Origin: Kribbella pittospori
Lineage (GTDB): Bacteria; Actinomycetota; Actinomycetes; Propionibacteriales; Kribbellaceae
Assembly: GCF_004331465.1 (NCBI RefSeq)
Contig: NZ_SJKB01000002.1
Coordinates: 124,001 to 188,000 of the forward strand
Direction of reading: 5' to 3'
Length of the DNA stretch: 64,000 bases
Of this stretch, positions 16,121 to 25,444 are shown piece after piece. Every line of letters starts with the position of its first letter. Position 1 is the stretch's first letter. The notes beneath the pieces are model-generated. The model did no database searches. It was not told the origin of the DNA and saw only the letters and a list, made by a program, of their open reading frames with translations. Position numbers and translations under genes: made by a program.

Positions 16121-18217
16121 CTAACTGCGCACCACCGCAGGGGTTTTCGGGCGGAGCAGGAAGGCACCGAGGTAGAGCAGAGCGGCGATGATCAGCAGGC
16201 CGTCGAAGCCGATGATCAGCGCGGCGTACTCGAGACAGCCGCCGAGCATCGCGCCCAGCAGGTTGGCACCGAACGACGCCGTGCCGTCCGCGGTGTCGGT
16301 GAAGCGCTTGGCGAAGATCACGTTCGCGGCGAAGATCGGCAGGAACGCGATCACCACGGCGACCAGTGCACGCAAGCCCACCGGCATCGACAGCAGCCAC
16401 TCGTCCGGGAACACCCACGACAACAACAGTCCACCGAACAGGACGACGTACATCACCTTCAACGGTGGTGTCTTGAACCGTCTGGTGACTTCGACCGCGG
16501 CCAGTACGGCGACCAGTACGCCGGCGAACACGATCGCGTTGACCACCCACGTCGTACCGAACAGCAACGCGAAGCCCGTGATGCTCTTGGTCTCCAGCAA
16601 CATGAACCCGGCGCCGAGCAGGAACAGGTCGGTGTACGGACGCATCCGCCGGTACGACGATCCGCCGCCGGCGATCCCGACTCCGATCAGACCCGCGACC
16701 AGGACCAGGCCGAGCGTGATCAGGTACAGCGACGGGATCCGGTCGGTGAACAGGTAGAGGAACGGCCGGTTGTCGGTCGCGGGCGGCGGCGTGATCGCGC
16801 TCGGTCCGCCCCACTCACCGTTGCAGGTCTGGTCGGCCTCGGTCAGCCCGACCGTCACCACCGCCTGCTGCAGGTCGTCGCCGACCTTGTCCACACAGGG
16901 CTTGTGCCCGAAGGCCGACTGCGCGGTCGACGCGAGCCGGTCGATCAGCCAGGTCTCGCGGTAGTAGTTGTACATGGCGAACGCGCCACCCGGATTCAGG
17001 TGATCACGCGCGGACTCGAACGCCTGCTGGGTGAACAGGTAGCTCTCCAGCCGCAGCGAACTCGCGCCGTTCACCAGCGTCAGCGAGTCCGGCAGTGCCA
17101 GCAGGATCAGGTCGTACTTCTTGTCGGTCCGGGACAGGTACGCCCGCCCGTCGTCGATGTGCGACGTCACCCGCGGGTCCTGGTACGGCCGGTCCGGGTG
17201 CAGCGCCTTGCCGAGGTCGCGGATCCGCGGGTCGATCTCGACCGCGTCCACGTGCGTCGCGCCCTTCTTCAGCGCGATCGCGACGTCCGAGCCGGATCCG
17301 GCACCGATGATCAGCACGTTCTTCGGCGTCTTGCCGACGTTCGCCCGCTCGTACGGCAGCCCGTACTGCGGCTCCCACTGCAACCGTGCGTCGGCCGGGA
17401 TCGCCTGCTGGTGCGGCACACCGTTCACCGTGATCGTCAGCAACGGCACGTTCTGCCAGGTGAACGCCTTCGTCTGCACCTTGTAGTACGGCGACCAACT
17501 GTTCTCCGGCCGCGTGGACTCGTGGAACAGCACGCCGACCATCACGAGCAACGGCGCCAGCACCAGCGCCCCACTCAGCCCGGCAGCGACGAGGCTGCGG
17601 CCGGTGGGAGCGGCGGACCGTGGCCGCGGGATCATCAGCGCGGCGAACATCACCGTGACGATCGCGCCCCACCAGATCGGCGGCGCACCGAGGAACGACA
17701 GCCCGGTGAACGCCGCGATCCCGACCAGACTGCCGATCAGGTCATAGCGGTACGCCGTCAGTCGCGGCAACTCGGCGAAGCAGCGGCCGACGAGCTCGGC
17801 CGGACCGGCGAGCACGACCGCGGCGGCGATGAAGATGATCGGCAGGATCACCCAGACCGGCGGTCCGGTGGTGTTCAGGCTGGTGAAGTAGATGACACTG
17901 GACGACGTACCACGGTCGACCGTGACCGGCTTCCACGCGATCACCAGGACCAGCAGGCCGAGCATCACCGGTGAGTAGTACGGCAGCCGCTTGGCCCGGC
18001 CGGACCGGAGGATGCCGATCCCGATGCCGAGGAACGAGCCGAGCAGCACGAAGTTCGAGAAGTAGCTCAGATGCACCACGTTCGAGCCGGTCCAGCGGAT
18101 CAGCGCGAGCTCGGTGAAGAGCATCAGCGCGCTGGACGCGACCAGCCGGGTCCGGACCCCGAACGGGCTCGGCCATTTCGTCGTACTGACGTGGTCGGTG
18201 GAGGAGTCGACTGCCAT
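16121..18217 (-). CDS. Membrane protein with spermidine-synthase-like domain
   Basis: This 698-residue protein begins with about seven membrane segments (residues 25-240), has a soluble Rossmann domain of the spermidine synthase type in the middle and ends with six or so further helices. The soluble domain has IIGAGSGSDV near 305 and VEIDPRI near 325. The core keeps the LALPDSL segment where polyamine aminopropyl synthases carry their catalytic Asp. Such fused proteins are common in actinobacteria, but their product is mostly untested. No S-adenosylmethionine decarboxylase is nearby. TAACGT 8 nt before the ATG suggests a leaderless transcript. Confidence 0.75.
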   Translation of the reverse strand: MAVDSSTDHVSTTKWPSPFGVRTRLVASSALMLFTELALIRWTGSNVVHLSYFSNFVLLGSFLGIGIGILRSGRAKRLPYYSPVMLGLLVLVIAWKPVTVDRGTSSSVIYFTSLNTTGPPVWVILPIIFIAAAVVLAGPAELVGRCFAELPRLTAYRYDLIGSLVGIAAFTGLSFLGAPPIWWGAIVTVMFAALMIPRPRSAAPTGRSLVAAGLSGALVLAPLLVMVGVLFHESTRPENSWSPYYKVQTKAFTWQNVPLLTITVNGVPHQQAIPADARLQWEPQYGLPYERANVGKTPKNVLIIGAGSGSDVAIALKKGATHVDAVEIDPRIRDLGKALHPDRPYQDPRVTSHIDDGRAYLSRTDKKYDLILLALPDSLTLVNGASSLRLESYLFTQQAFESARDHLNPGGAFAMYNYYRETWLIDRLASTAQSAFGHKPCVDKVGDDLQQAVVTVGLTEADQTCNGEWGGPSAITPPPATDNRPFLYLFTDRIPSLYLITLGLVLVAGLIGVGIAGGGSSYRRMRPYTDLFLLGAGFMLLETKSITGFALLFGTTWVVNAIVFAGVLVAVLAAVEVTRRFKTPPLKVMYVVLFGGLLLSWVFPDEWLLSMPVGLRALVAVVIAFLPIFAANVIFAKRFTDTADGTASFGANLLGAMLGGCLEYAALIIGFDGLLIIAALLYLGAFLLRPKTPAVVRS

Positions 18218-18231
18218 GCGGGGCGACGTTA
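18218..18231 (-). promoter_or_regulatory. Leaderless -10 of the spermidine-synthase-like gene
   Basis: TAACGT (18231-18226 on the minus strand) lies 8 nt before the ATG. Confidence 0.45.
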
Positions 18232-18279
18232 CCTGATCGCAAGTGGTCTACGTCACCCCGCACGCTCAGCCCGCGGCTG

Positions 18280-19143
18280 TCAGTGCCGGCGGGACGGCTT
18301 CGGGAGCTCGCAGCCGGCCTTGTTCAGGTCGATGGTGCGGCCGGCGGTCAGACAGGTGTAGAGCCACCAGGTCTGCTGGCCGTACGCCGCGCCCTGGTCG
18401 ACGGTGACGTTGCCGTCGGCGTCGACCTCGCACGGGTTGTTCACCGTGCACTGCTCGCCGTCCTCGTTGCCGGTGTTGTTGACCCCGATCACCTCACCGG
18501 TCGACGTGCTCACCACCGGCGATCCCGACGTACCGCCGATCGTCTCGCAGCCCGGCTGCTGGTACTTGATCGAGTTCTGCCAGGACCAGTCGCCCTCGCG
18601 CAGTTGCGGGATGGTGGCCTGCACCGAGCAGGTGTAGATGCGCTTCCAGTAGCCGGAGACGACGGCCATGCCGGCGCCGTTGGCCGGGCCCTGCTTGGCC
18701 AACGTCAGCGGCGTGACGTTCAGGCGGCTCTGGATCGACGCGTAGGTCTCGTTCACCTCGTACACGATCATGTCGGTCTTGGTCATCGTGCCGAACAGGA
18801 TCCGGCTGGCCCGGACCGTGCCGGCCCGGCTGGAGTCCGGCCGCAGCAGCGTGATCGAGCGGGTCGACGCACGGTTCACCAGCACCTGGCCCGGGTTCAG
18901 GAACCCTCCTTCGTAGCAGTGGCCGTTGGTCAGTACGAGCGCCTTGTCGGTGCCCACCGATTCGGCGTACCGGACGAGGGATGCCGAACAGTTGCTGAGC
19001 GCGGCGATCCCGGTGAAGTCCGCACCGGGGGCCTGGACGGAGGCCCGCTGGGGCGCGGCCTCGAAGGCTTGGGCCGAACTGGTGCCGAGCAGTGCGATCG
19101 TGCCGGCCGCGGCAGCGGCCAGGAACGTACGGAACAGTTTCAT
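18280..19143 (-). CDS. Secreted trypsin-like serine protease
   Basis: A Sec signal peptide (residues 1-26, ending AQA) is followed by a chymotrypsin-fold protease. The triad is visible as His75 (TNGHC), Asp124 (TKTDM) and Ser208 (GGTSGSP). Paired cysteines (C52-C76, C172-C199 and others) fit an extracellular enzyme. At 287 residues it has no extra anchoring domain and would be released. It sits alone, divergent from the LCP gene with 282 bp between starts. The target is unknown. Confidence 0.88.
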   Translation of the reverse strand: MKLFRTFLAAAAAGTIALLGTSSAQAFEAAPQRASVQAPGADFTGIAALSNCSASLVRYAESVGTDKALVLTNGHCYEGGFLNPGQVLVNRASTRSITLLRPDSSRAGTVRASRILFGTMTKTDMIVYEVNETYASIQSRLNVTPLTLAKQGPANGAGMAVVSGYWKRIYTCSVQATIPQLREGDWSWQNSIKYQQPGCETIGGTSGSPVVSTSTGEVIGVNNTGNEDGEQCTVNNPCEVDADGNVTVDQGAAYGQQTWWLYTCLTAGRTIDLNKAGCELPKPSRRH

Positions 19144-19425
19144 GGGGGCGGTTTCCTGTCCTCACTGGATGGGTCTGGAGCTTTCGTAACCGATCCGCCC
19201 ACCGACAACCATCACAACCGTGTGAAACCGGGTGATCACCGGGTGTCTGCACGGGTTTTCCTGCGCTGTGTGAAGGGACTGCTACTCTTCGTCTCCGGAT
19301 CCGCCTCGGCTCGAACCATCACCGCGTCCGGCACGTCGTACCCAGTGGTGGTGGGGACGACAAGGTACGGTCGACTGAAATATCGGCCCGCCGTGCCGCG
19401 TGAGCTCAGAGAACGGAAGGACGTC

Positions 19426-20910
19426 ATGCCGCAGGAGAAACCTGACCTGCGCAGTCTCAGCGAGCCGGTGCGGTTCAAGCGGGCGCTGACCCTGGTCTTG
19501 ATGACCCTGGTCCTGCCCGGGTCGGCGCAGATTGTGGCAGGCAGTAAGCGGGCCGGGCGGTACGCCTGGCGGATCGTCGCCGGACTGATCGCGATCGTCA
19601 TCTTCCTGATCCTGCTCGGCCTGGTCTGGCGTTCCGGCACGATCAACCTGCTGGCCCGTCCGGGCACCCTGCGGATCGTCCAGGTGCTGCTGATCGTGCT
19701 GGCGATCGGCTGGGCCGCACTGTTCATCGACGCCTACCGGCTCGGCCAGCCGCTCACCCTCGAGCGCAACCACCGTCTGACCACCAGCATCCTGGACGGG
19801 GTGATGGTGCTGGTGGTGGCCGGCGCACTGATCTACGCGAGCACGATCGTCAACACCCAGCGTGATCTCGTCGCCAGCATCTTCGGCAACGGCCAGAAGT
19901 CGAAGGCCGAGCACGGCCGCTACAACGTGCTGCTGCTCGGCGGCGACTCCGGCGCGGACCGGATCGGCACCCGGCCGGACAGCATCACGCTGGCGAGCGT
20001 CGACGCCGACACCGGCCGGACCGTCCTGATCGGCCTGCCGCGGAACCTGGCGAAGGTCCCGTTCCCGGCCGGTACGGCGATGGCCAAGCAGTTCCCGGAC
20101 GGCTTCCAGTGGAAGAACTGTGGCGCCGAGTGCCTGATCAACGCCGTCTACACCTACGCCTCCAACCACAAGGACCTGTTCCCCGGCGACCCGAATCCCG
20201 GCGTGACCGCGACCCGGCAGGCGGTCCAGGCGGTCACCGGGCTGAAGGTTAACTACTTCGTGCTGATCGACCTGGCCGGGTTCCGCGACCTGCTCGACGC
20301 GGTCGGCGGCATCACCCTCGACATCGGCAAGCGGGTCCCGATCGGCGGCGGCAGTTCGCCGATCAAGGGCTACATCGAGGCGGGCAAGGACCGGCATCTG
20401 GACGGCTACCACGCGCTCTGGTTCGCCCGGTCGCGGGCCGAGTCGTCGGACTACGAGCGGATGGCCCGGCAGAAGTGCGTGATGTCCGCGATGCTGAACC
20501 AACTGTCGCCGCAGACGGTGCTGACCAAGTTCCAGGGCATCGCCAAGGCCAGCAAACAAGTGGTCCAGACCGACATTCCGGCCGGCGAACTGGGGACCTT
20601 CACCGACCTCGCGCTGGACGCGAAGAAGCTCCCGGTGTCAAGCTTCTCCGCGGTCCCGCCGCTGATCCACACCGGTGACCCGGACTTCGAGCTGATCCGG
20701 ACCAAGGTCGCCGAAGCCATCGGGAAGTCGGAAGCGCTGGACAAGGCGGGCTCGGGAGGAGACGGTAAGAAGCCGAGCACTCCGAGTAGTTCCACCAGCA
20801 AGCCCACCACCGGCACGACCAAGAAGCCGAGTAAGACGAGCAGTCCGTCGAACTCACCGACCAAACCCGCCACCGGCGTCGACGACGTCGCTTCGATCTG
20901 TAAGGCCTGA
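19426..20910 (+). CDS. LytR-CpsA-Psr family wall-polymer ligase
   Basis: LCP proteins transfer lipid-linked glycopolymers onto peptidoglycan outside the membrane. The first 145 residues hold four hydrophobic segments, more than the single helix of the classical type. The LCP domain follows (about 160-400), with the LLLGGDSG and TRPDSI motifs and conserved Asp/Arg residues. The C-terminus is a Ser/Thr/Pro/Lys-rich tail of about 60 residues. The frame is open far upstream, but the ATG at 19426 has a GGAAGG ribosome site and gives 494 residues. The glycosyltransferase gene starts 6 bp after its stop, so they form an operon. Confidence 0.88.
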   Translation: MPQEKPDLRSLSEPVRFKRALTLVLMTLVLPGSAQIVAGSKRAGRYAWRIVAGLIAIVIFLILLGLVWRSGTINLLARPGTLRIVQVLLIVLAIGWAALFIDAYRLGQPLTLERNHRLTTSILDGVMVLVVAGALIYASTIVNTQRDLVASIFGNGQKSKAEHGRYNVLLLGGDSGADRIGTRPDSITLASVDADTGRTVLIGLPRNLAKVPFPAGTAMAKQFPDGFQWKNCGAECLINAVYTYASNHKDLFPGDPNPGVTATRQAVQAVTGLKVNYFVLIDLAGFRDLLDAVGGITLDIGKRVPIGGGSSPIKGYIEAGKDRHLDGYHALWFARSRAESSDYERMARQKCVMSAMLNQLSPQTVLTKFQGIAKASKQVVQTDIPAGELGTFTDLALDAKKLPVSSFSAVPPLIHTGDPDFELIRTKVAEAIGKSEALDKAGSGGDGKKPSTPSSSTSKPTTGTTKKPSKTSSPSNSPTKPATGVDDVASICKA

Positions 20911-20916
20911 CCTGAT

Positions 20917-21927
20917 ATGCCGCTGTCCCACTGGCCGCCCGTGTCCGTCGTGATGCCCGTGCTGAACGAGGAACGTCACCTCGAAGAAGCGGTCGGCCGC
21001 GTCCTCGAGCAGGACTACCCCGGCGAGCTGGAAGTCGTGCTCGCCATCGGTCCGAGCAAGGACCGGACCCAGGAGATCGCGGACAAGCTGGCCGACCGCG
21101 ACCCGCGGATCAGCATCGTGCCGAACCCGACCGGCAAGACGCCCGCCGGGCTGAACGTCGGCATCGCGAACGCGCGGCACGACATCCTGGTCCGGGTCGA
21201 CGGCCACGGCGCCCTCACCGACGGCTACATCACCCGCGCGGTCGAGGTGCTGGACGAGAGCGGTGCGGACAACGTCGGCGGCGTGATGGCCGCCGAGGGC
21301 CGCACGCCCACCGAGATGGCGGTCGCCTGTGCGTACCGGTCCCGGCTGGGGCTGGGCGCGTCGACGTTCCACCAGGGCGGCAAGGCCGGGCCGGCCGACA
21401 CCGTCTACCTGGGCGTGTTCCGGCGGGCCGCGCTGGAGCGGGTCGGCGGGTTCGACGAGACCATGCACCGGGCCCAGGACTGGGAGCTGAACTACCGGAT
21501 CCGCAAGACCGGCGGCCTGATCTGGTTCACCCCGGACCTGTCCGTCACGTACCGTCCGCGCTCGTCGCTGTCGGCGGTGGCCAAGCAGTTCTTCCACACC
21601 GGCCAGTGGCGGCGCGAGGTGATCCGCCGGCACCCCGAGACCGCCAACAAGCGATACCTGGCGCCCCCGATCGCGGTGATCCTGCTGGCCCTCGGCACGA
21701 TCCTCGGCATCATCGGCCTCGCCACCGGCAGCAGCTGGCTCGACCTGGGCTTCCTGGCCCCGCTCGGCTACGCGATCCTGCTGCTGGCCGGCTCGGCCGT
21801 CGAGGGCCGCTACCTGCCCTGGAAGGCGCTGCTCTGGATGCCGCTGGTCTGCGCGACCATGCACGTCTCCTGGGGCCTCGGCTTCCTCGTCGGCCTCCGC
21901 GAGCAGCCGAAGGCCGTCTCCGCCTAA
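20917..21927 (+). CDS. Family 2 glycosyltransferase with C-terminal membrane helices
   Basis: The GT-A domain (residues 8-230) starts with VSVVMPVLNEE and carries the metal-binding D95-G-H97 and a QDWE motif at 187-190, equivalent to the ED/QXXRW region. Two to three membrane helices occupy about 248-325, so it acts on a lipid-linked acceptor at the inner membrane face. It is the second gene of the LCP operon, 6 bp after the ligase. Its stop overlaps the TagH-like gene by 4 bp on the other strand. Likely role: adding a sugar to the precursor of the polymer exported by the neighbouring ABC transporter. Confidence 0.87.
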   Translation: MPLSHWPPVSVVMPVLNEERHLEEAVGRVLEQDYPGELEVVLAIGPSKDRTQEIADKLADRDPRISIVPNPTGKTPAGLNVGIANARHDILVRVDGHGALTDGYITRAVEVLDESGADNVGGVMAAEGRTPTEMAVACAYRSRLGLGASTFHQGGKAGPADTVYLGVFRRAALERVGGFDETMHRAQDWELNYRIRKTGGLIWFTPDLSVTYRPRSSLSAVAKQFFHTGQWRREVIRRHPETANKRYLAPPIAVILLALGTILGIIGLATGSSWLDLGFLAPLGYAILLLAGSAVEGRYLPWKALLWMPLVCATMHVSWGLGFLVGLREQPKAVSA

Positions 21928-22691
21928 CCCCGGGCGAACTTGGTGTAGGCGGCGACCACCTCTTCGGCGGTCCCGTCCAGGCGCAGTACGCCGCCGTCCA
22001 GCCAGAGAGCCCGGTTGCAGGTGTCGAGGACGACGTCGAGGCTGTGGCTGACCAGGAACACCGTGCCGGCCTGGTCGCGCAGATCGCGGATCTTGCGCTC
22101 CGACCGGACCCGGAACTCGGCGTCCCCGGTGGCCAGGGCCTCGTCGACGAGCAGGATGTCGTGCATCTTCGCCGACGCGATCGCGAACTTCAGCCGGGCC
22201 GCCATCCCGGACGAGTACGTCGACATCGGCAGGTCGATGAACTCCCCGATCCCGGAGAACTCGACGATGTCGTCGTACCGCTGCTGGATCTCGGCCGCCG
22301 ACATGCCCATCGCGAGGCAGCCGAGGACGACGTTCCGGTCGCCGGTCAGGTCGTTCATCATCGCCGCGTTCACGCCGAGTAGCGACGGCTGCCCACCGGT
22401 GTAGACGACGCCGGACGCGGGCGGCAGCAGCCCGGCGATCGCCCGCAACAGCGTCGACTTGCCGGAGCCGTTGCGGCCGATGACGCCGATCGCGTCGCCC
22501 TTGTAGGCAATGAAGCTGACGTCCTTGACCGCATGCACCTCGCGGATCGTCGGCCGGTCCTGCCGCTTCAGGATCCGCCGGAATGCGGTGGCCGCCGTAC
22601 CCTTGCCGCCCTGCCCGGCGATCACCTTGTAGATGATGTCGAGGTGGTCCGCGACGACGGTCGGTTCGGCCTCTGAATCAGCCACGGCCAT
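21924..22691 (-). CDS. Polysaccharide/teichoic-acid ABC exporter ATPase (TagH/Wzt type)
   Basis: Walker A GRNGSGKST is at residues 72-80, the signature YSSGM at 159-163 and Walker B DILLVDEA at 178-185. The roughly 50-residue N-terminal extension before the ABC core and the spacing are typical of Wzt/TagH subunits. It lacks the long C-terminal carbohydrate-binding domain of Wzt (255 residues), so it is the short type. It pairs with the permease gene just upstream, with a 14-bp overlap. The exporter would flip an undecaprenyl-linked polymer to the outer membrane face. Confidence 0.88.
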   Translation of the reverse strand: MAVADSEAEPTVVADHLDIIYKVIAGQGGKGTAATAFRRILKRQDRPTIREVHAVKDVSFIAYKGDAIGVIGRNGSGKSTLLRAIAGLLPPASGVVYTGGQPSLLGVNAAMMNDLTGDRNVVLGCLAMGMSAAEIQQRYDDIVEFSGIGEFIDLPMSTYSSGMAARLKFAIASAKMHDILLVDEALATGDAEFRVRSERKIRDLRDQAGTVFLVSHSLDVVLDTCNRALWLDGGVLRLDGTAEEVVAAYTKFARG

Positions 22692-23568
22692 AACGGTCCT
22701 CCGCGCGCCAGAAGTGGACCAGACCGCCGGCCAGCATCACGAACGACCAGACGATCGCGATCTTCCACGCGTTCGGCAATTGGTTCGCCTGGTGCTCCGC
22801 GAGCAGCGATCTCCGGACGATGTCGATGTACGCCGAGATCGGGTTGAGCGCGAGCACCTTGATCACCCAGCTCGGTGCGTCCAAAGCGGCCAGCTTGGCC
22901 GGCAGCGAGAAGAAGATCCCGGACGCGTACAGCCAGGTGCGGGTGATGAACGGCAGCAACTGACTGATGTCGGACACGAACGTGCCGGCGCGGGCGCAGA
23001 CGAGGGTGATCCCGATGTTGAACATGGTCTGCAGCAGCATGGCCGGTGCGACGAGCACCCAGCGCCAGGTGACTCCGTCGGTGAAGCCGACGATGACGAA
23101 CAGCAGACCGAGCGAGACCAGCATCTGGTTCAGCTCGTTCAGCACGTAGGCGAGCGGCAGGGTCGCACGCGGGAAGTGCAGGGTGCGGATCAGCGACAGG
23201 TTCAGCGCCAGCGAGCGGGAGCCGTCGGTCATGCAGCGCTGGGTGAACGTGAAGACGAAGATCCCGGTGAGCAGGAACGCCACGTAGTTGTCGATCCCGT
23301 TCTTGGTGCCGAGCAGGACACCGAAGGCGAGGTAGTAGACCGCCGCGTTGAGCAGCGGTGTCAGTACCTGCCAGAACGACCCGAGGCGGGCCCCGGCGTA
23401 CATGGCGTAGGTGCGGGCTCGGGCATAGCTGAGGACGAACTGGCGACGGCTCCACAACTCCCGCAGGTAGGAGTTGAGCGGCGGGCGGATCGAGCTCTTG
23501 GAGAGTCCGTAGCGTTCGGCCAGTGCCGCCGGGTCGGTCGCCCCGGTCGGCTCTGCGGCGGTCGGCAT
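22678..23568 (-). CDS. Polysaccharide/teichoic-acid ABC exporter permease (TagG/Wzm type)
   Basis: An ABC-2 type permease with six predicted membrane helices and a cytoplasmic N-terminus carrying an RELWSRR amphipathic segment typical of TagG/Wzm. It works with the ATPase encoded next (14-bp overlap). A TTG at 23577 would add three residues, but the ATG at 23568 is preceded by TACATT 7 nt upstream, the leaderless pattern seen elsewhere in this window. I chose that start, giving 296 residues. Confidence 0.87.
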   Translation of the reverse strand: MPTAAEPTGATDPAALAERYGLSKSSIRPPLNSYLRELWSRRQFVLSYARARTYAMYAGARLGSFWQVLTPLLNAAVYYLAFGVLLGTKNGIDNYVAFLLTGIFVFTFTQRCMTDGSRSLALNLSLIRTLHFPRATLPLAYVLNELNQMLVSLGLLFVIVGFTDGVTWRWVLVAPAMLLQTMFNIGITLVCARAGTFVSDISQLLPFITRTWLYASGIFFSLPAKLAALDAPSWVIKVLALNPISAYIDIVRRSLLAEHQANQLPNAWKIAIVWSFVMLAGGLVHFWRAEDRYGRG

Positions 23569-23581
23569 GAGCGACAATGTA
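23569..23581 (-). promoter_or_regulatory. Leaderless -10 of the TagG-like gene
   Basis: TACATT (23581-23576 on the minus strand) is 7 nt before the ATG at 23568. It overlaps the alternative TTG start at 23577, which argues against that start. Confidence 0.5.
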
Positions 23582-23623
23582 CTGCGTTGCGCGACTCGGC
23601 CATCACTGCGGTCGGCTCGGACG

Positions 23624-24325
23624 TCAGCCGATCAGCCGTCGGCGCAGGCGATCGAGATCGTCGTCGGTGAGACCACCGTGCCGCAGGTATGCCTCGGGGC
23701 CGCCGTACTTTTCGTCGAGATGACGCAGGATCGCGACCATCGACTCGGCCCTGGTGTCGCGAAACTCGATCAGCTCCGGATGCAATGAGGTGTCCGGTTC
23801 GGCCGCCAGTTGCTCGGCCAGCAGACCGGCCATCCGCTCCTGGGTGAGGAAGTAATCAGCCACGATCTCGTCCTCGGGTACGCCGGCGATGCTCAGGGCC
23901 AGCGCGACCACCATGCCGGTCCGGTCCTTGCCGCCGTGGCAGTGCACGACGACTGCACCGTCGGGCTCGTCCGCGATCGCCTTCACGGCGGCCGCGAACA
24001 GTTCCGGCCGCCGATCCAGCATCCACGTGCACGCCGCCACGATCGTCGGCTGCCCGTGGTCAGGGTCGGCCGGATCCTGCAGCGACTGCGCGACCAGCAG
24101 CGGGTCCCCCACGAACGGACTCGGCGCGGCCGCCGCCTCTGCCTCACCCCGCAGGTCCAGGATCCGGCTGACCCCAGAACGCCGTACCGCGTCGACTCCT
24201 TGAGCAGTCAGGTAGTGCAGGCTGTCCGACCGAATCAGCACCCCGTCACGAACGGTGCCACCATTCGCCGTCGGCAACCCACCCACATCCCGTGCATTCC
24301 GGCACCCCGGCCAGTCAAGATCCAT
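23624..24325 (-). CDS. Protein tyrosine phosphatase (Y_phosphatase3 type)
   Basis: The active-site loop HCHGGKDRTG is at residues 128-137 with Cys129 and Arg135, the HCxxGKDRTG form found in tyrosine or lipid phosphatases of the Mycobacterium PtpB group. The N-terminus CRNARDVGGLP is also characteristic. It may dephosphorylate phosphotyrosine, phosphoserine or phosphoinositides. The frame runs far upstream; the ATG at 24325 has GGATGGGG just before it and matches the family start, while an ATG at 24334 is also possible. It lies 29 bp downstream of a membrane-protein gene on the same strand. Confidence 0.85.
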   Translation of the reverse strand: MDLDWPGCRNARDVGGLPTANGGTVRDGVLIRSDSLHYLTAQGVDAVRRSGVSRILDLRGEAEAAAAPSPFVGDPLLVAQSLQDPADPDHGQPTIVAACTWMLDRRPELFAAAVKAIADEPDGAVVVHCHGGKDRTGMVVALALSIAGVPEDEIVADYFLTQERMAGLLAEQLAAEPDTSLHPELIEFRDTRAESMVAILRHLDEKYGGPEAYLRHGGLTDDDLDRLRRRLIG

Positions 24326-24354
24326 GCACCCCATCCAAACAGGAACCTTGCGCG

Positions 24355-25011
24355 TCAGCGGTCCTGGGGGCGGTCCGGGTTGGGGCCGGGGTTGTACGGG
24401 GGTGGGGGCGGGAAGGTGTTGGTCCGGGGGCCGGGCGGGTAATTGCCGGGGGCACCTGGTGGTTGCTGGGGCGGGTAGGTGTTCGGCGAGCGGTTGCGGC
24501 GGCGGTTGCGGACGGCGCTGATGGTGAGCAGGACGCCGCCGAGGATGAAGAAGATCAGGAAGGAGCCGATCGCGCCGAAGATCGACAGCACGAACGCCAC
24601 GACCGACGACTTCGGTCCGGCGGCGTACGTTGCTCCGGTCGTGTCGTCGGTGCACGAGATGCTGTAGTCCCCCGCCGGGACGGTGTCCACCGACCGCGCG
24701 ACGACGTACCAGGTCTCGTCGTTGATCGTGATCTGCTCGGAGCCGGTCGGCGCCTTCAGCGGTACGTCGCCACCGGACGCATCCTTCGCCTCGCACGGCG
24801 GATTGAGCACCGGGACGGACGAGTAGATCGTCAGCCCTTCTTCTGTCAGGTGGACCACGCCGCCCTCGATCGACTGCGGCGTCTCCGGCACCGTCTGGAC
24901 GATCCGCCAGACGAAGAACAAGGTCAGCAGGGCACCGATCGCGAAGCACGCGATCGCGATCCAGGTCAGCGTCTTCTTCGGCGCAGCCGGCTGCCCGGGA
25001 TAAGTGCTCAT
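24355..25011 (-). CDS. Two-helix membrane protein with Pro-rich tail
   Basis: This 218-residue protein has a membrane helix at about 17-40, an extracellular domain of about 85 residues with two cysteines (CEAK, SCTDD), a second helix at about 130-155 and a cytoplasmic Pro/Asn-rich tail (residues 165-218). I do not recognise a named family. Similar layouts occur in many actinobacterial membrane proteins. The ATG at 25011 has GAGGA 6 nt upstream, better than the upstream in-frame start. It is followed closely by the tyrosine phosphatase gene. Confidence 0.65.
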   Translation of the reverse strand: MSTYPGQPAAPKKTLTWIAIACFAIGALLTLFFVWRIVQTVPETPQSIEGGVVHLTEEGLTIYSSVPVLNPPCEAKDASGGDVPLKAPTGSEQITINDETWYVVARSVDTVPAGDYSISCTDDTTGATYAAGPKSSVVAFVLSIFGAIGSFLIFFILGGVLLTISAVRNRRRNRSPNTYPPQQPPGAPGNYPPGPRTNTFPPPPPYNPGPNPDRPQDR

Positions 25012-25120
25012 CCACGTCCTCGCTTCGCTCCGGGCGCGGATGAGACACAACAGGCGCTGCGCTCGATGATGAACTCACTACGTTCGTTCATGGCAGCACG
25101 GTAGTCCTTGGAACGGTCCG

Positions 25121-25444
25121 CTATGGTACGCCGAGCAGCCTCAGACCGGCCGCGGTCGCGGCAGCCGCCACCACGACCAGCACGAATGGCGCCTTCCGCC
25201 ACGCGAGCACACCACCGACCAGTACGCCGGCCGGTCGCGCGACCCCAGCCGGCCCGTGGCCGTCAGTCAAGGCAGAGGTCGCAACCAAGGCGGTCAGCAG
25301 CACGATCGCCGCCGCGGCAAGGACCTGCTGCGCCCGCTCAGGCAGTTCGAACCGGCTCCGCATCACCGGCCCGGCGAATCGCAGCGAAAAGGTGCCCACG
25401 GCAAGAATCAGGATGCCGACCAGCACCAGCGGCGTGTTGGTCAT
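25121..25444 (-). CDS. azlD: AzlD-type branched-chain amino acid exporter subunit
   Basis: A 107-residue, four-helix protein of the AzlD family, the small partner of AzlC in export of branched-chain amino acids or their analogues. The TFSLRFAGP and LPERAQQVLAAAAIVLLTAL segments are typical. Its ATG overlaps the azlC stop (25441-25444), giving translational coupling. A longer frame upstream is the shadow of azlC. The two genes are divergent from the XRE-cupin regulator gene at 26197. Confidence 0.87.
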   Translation of the reverse strand: MTNTPLVLVGILILAVGTFSLRFAGPVMRSRFELPERAQQVLAAAAIVLLTALVATSALTDGHGPAGVARPAGVLVGGVLAWRKAPFVLVVVAAAATAAGLRLLGVP

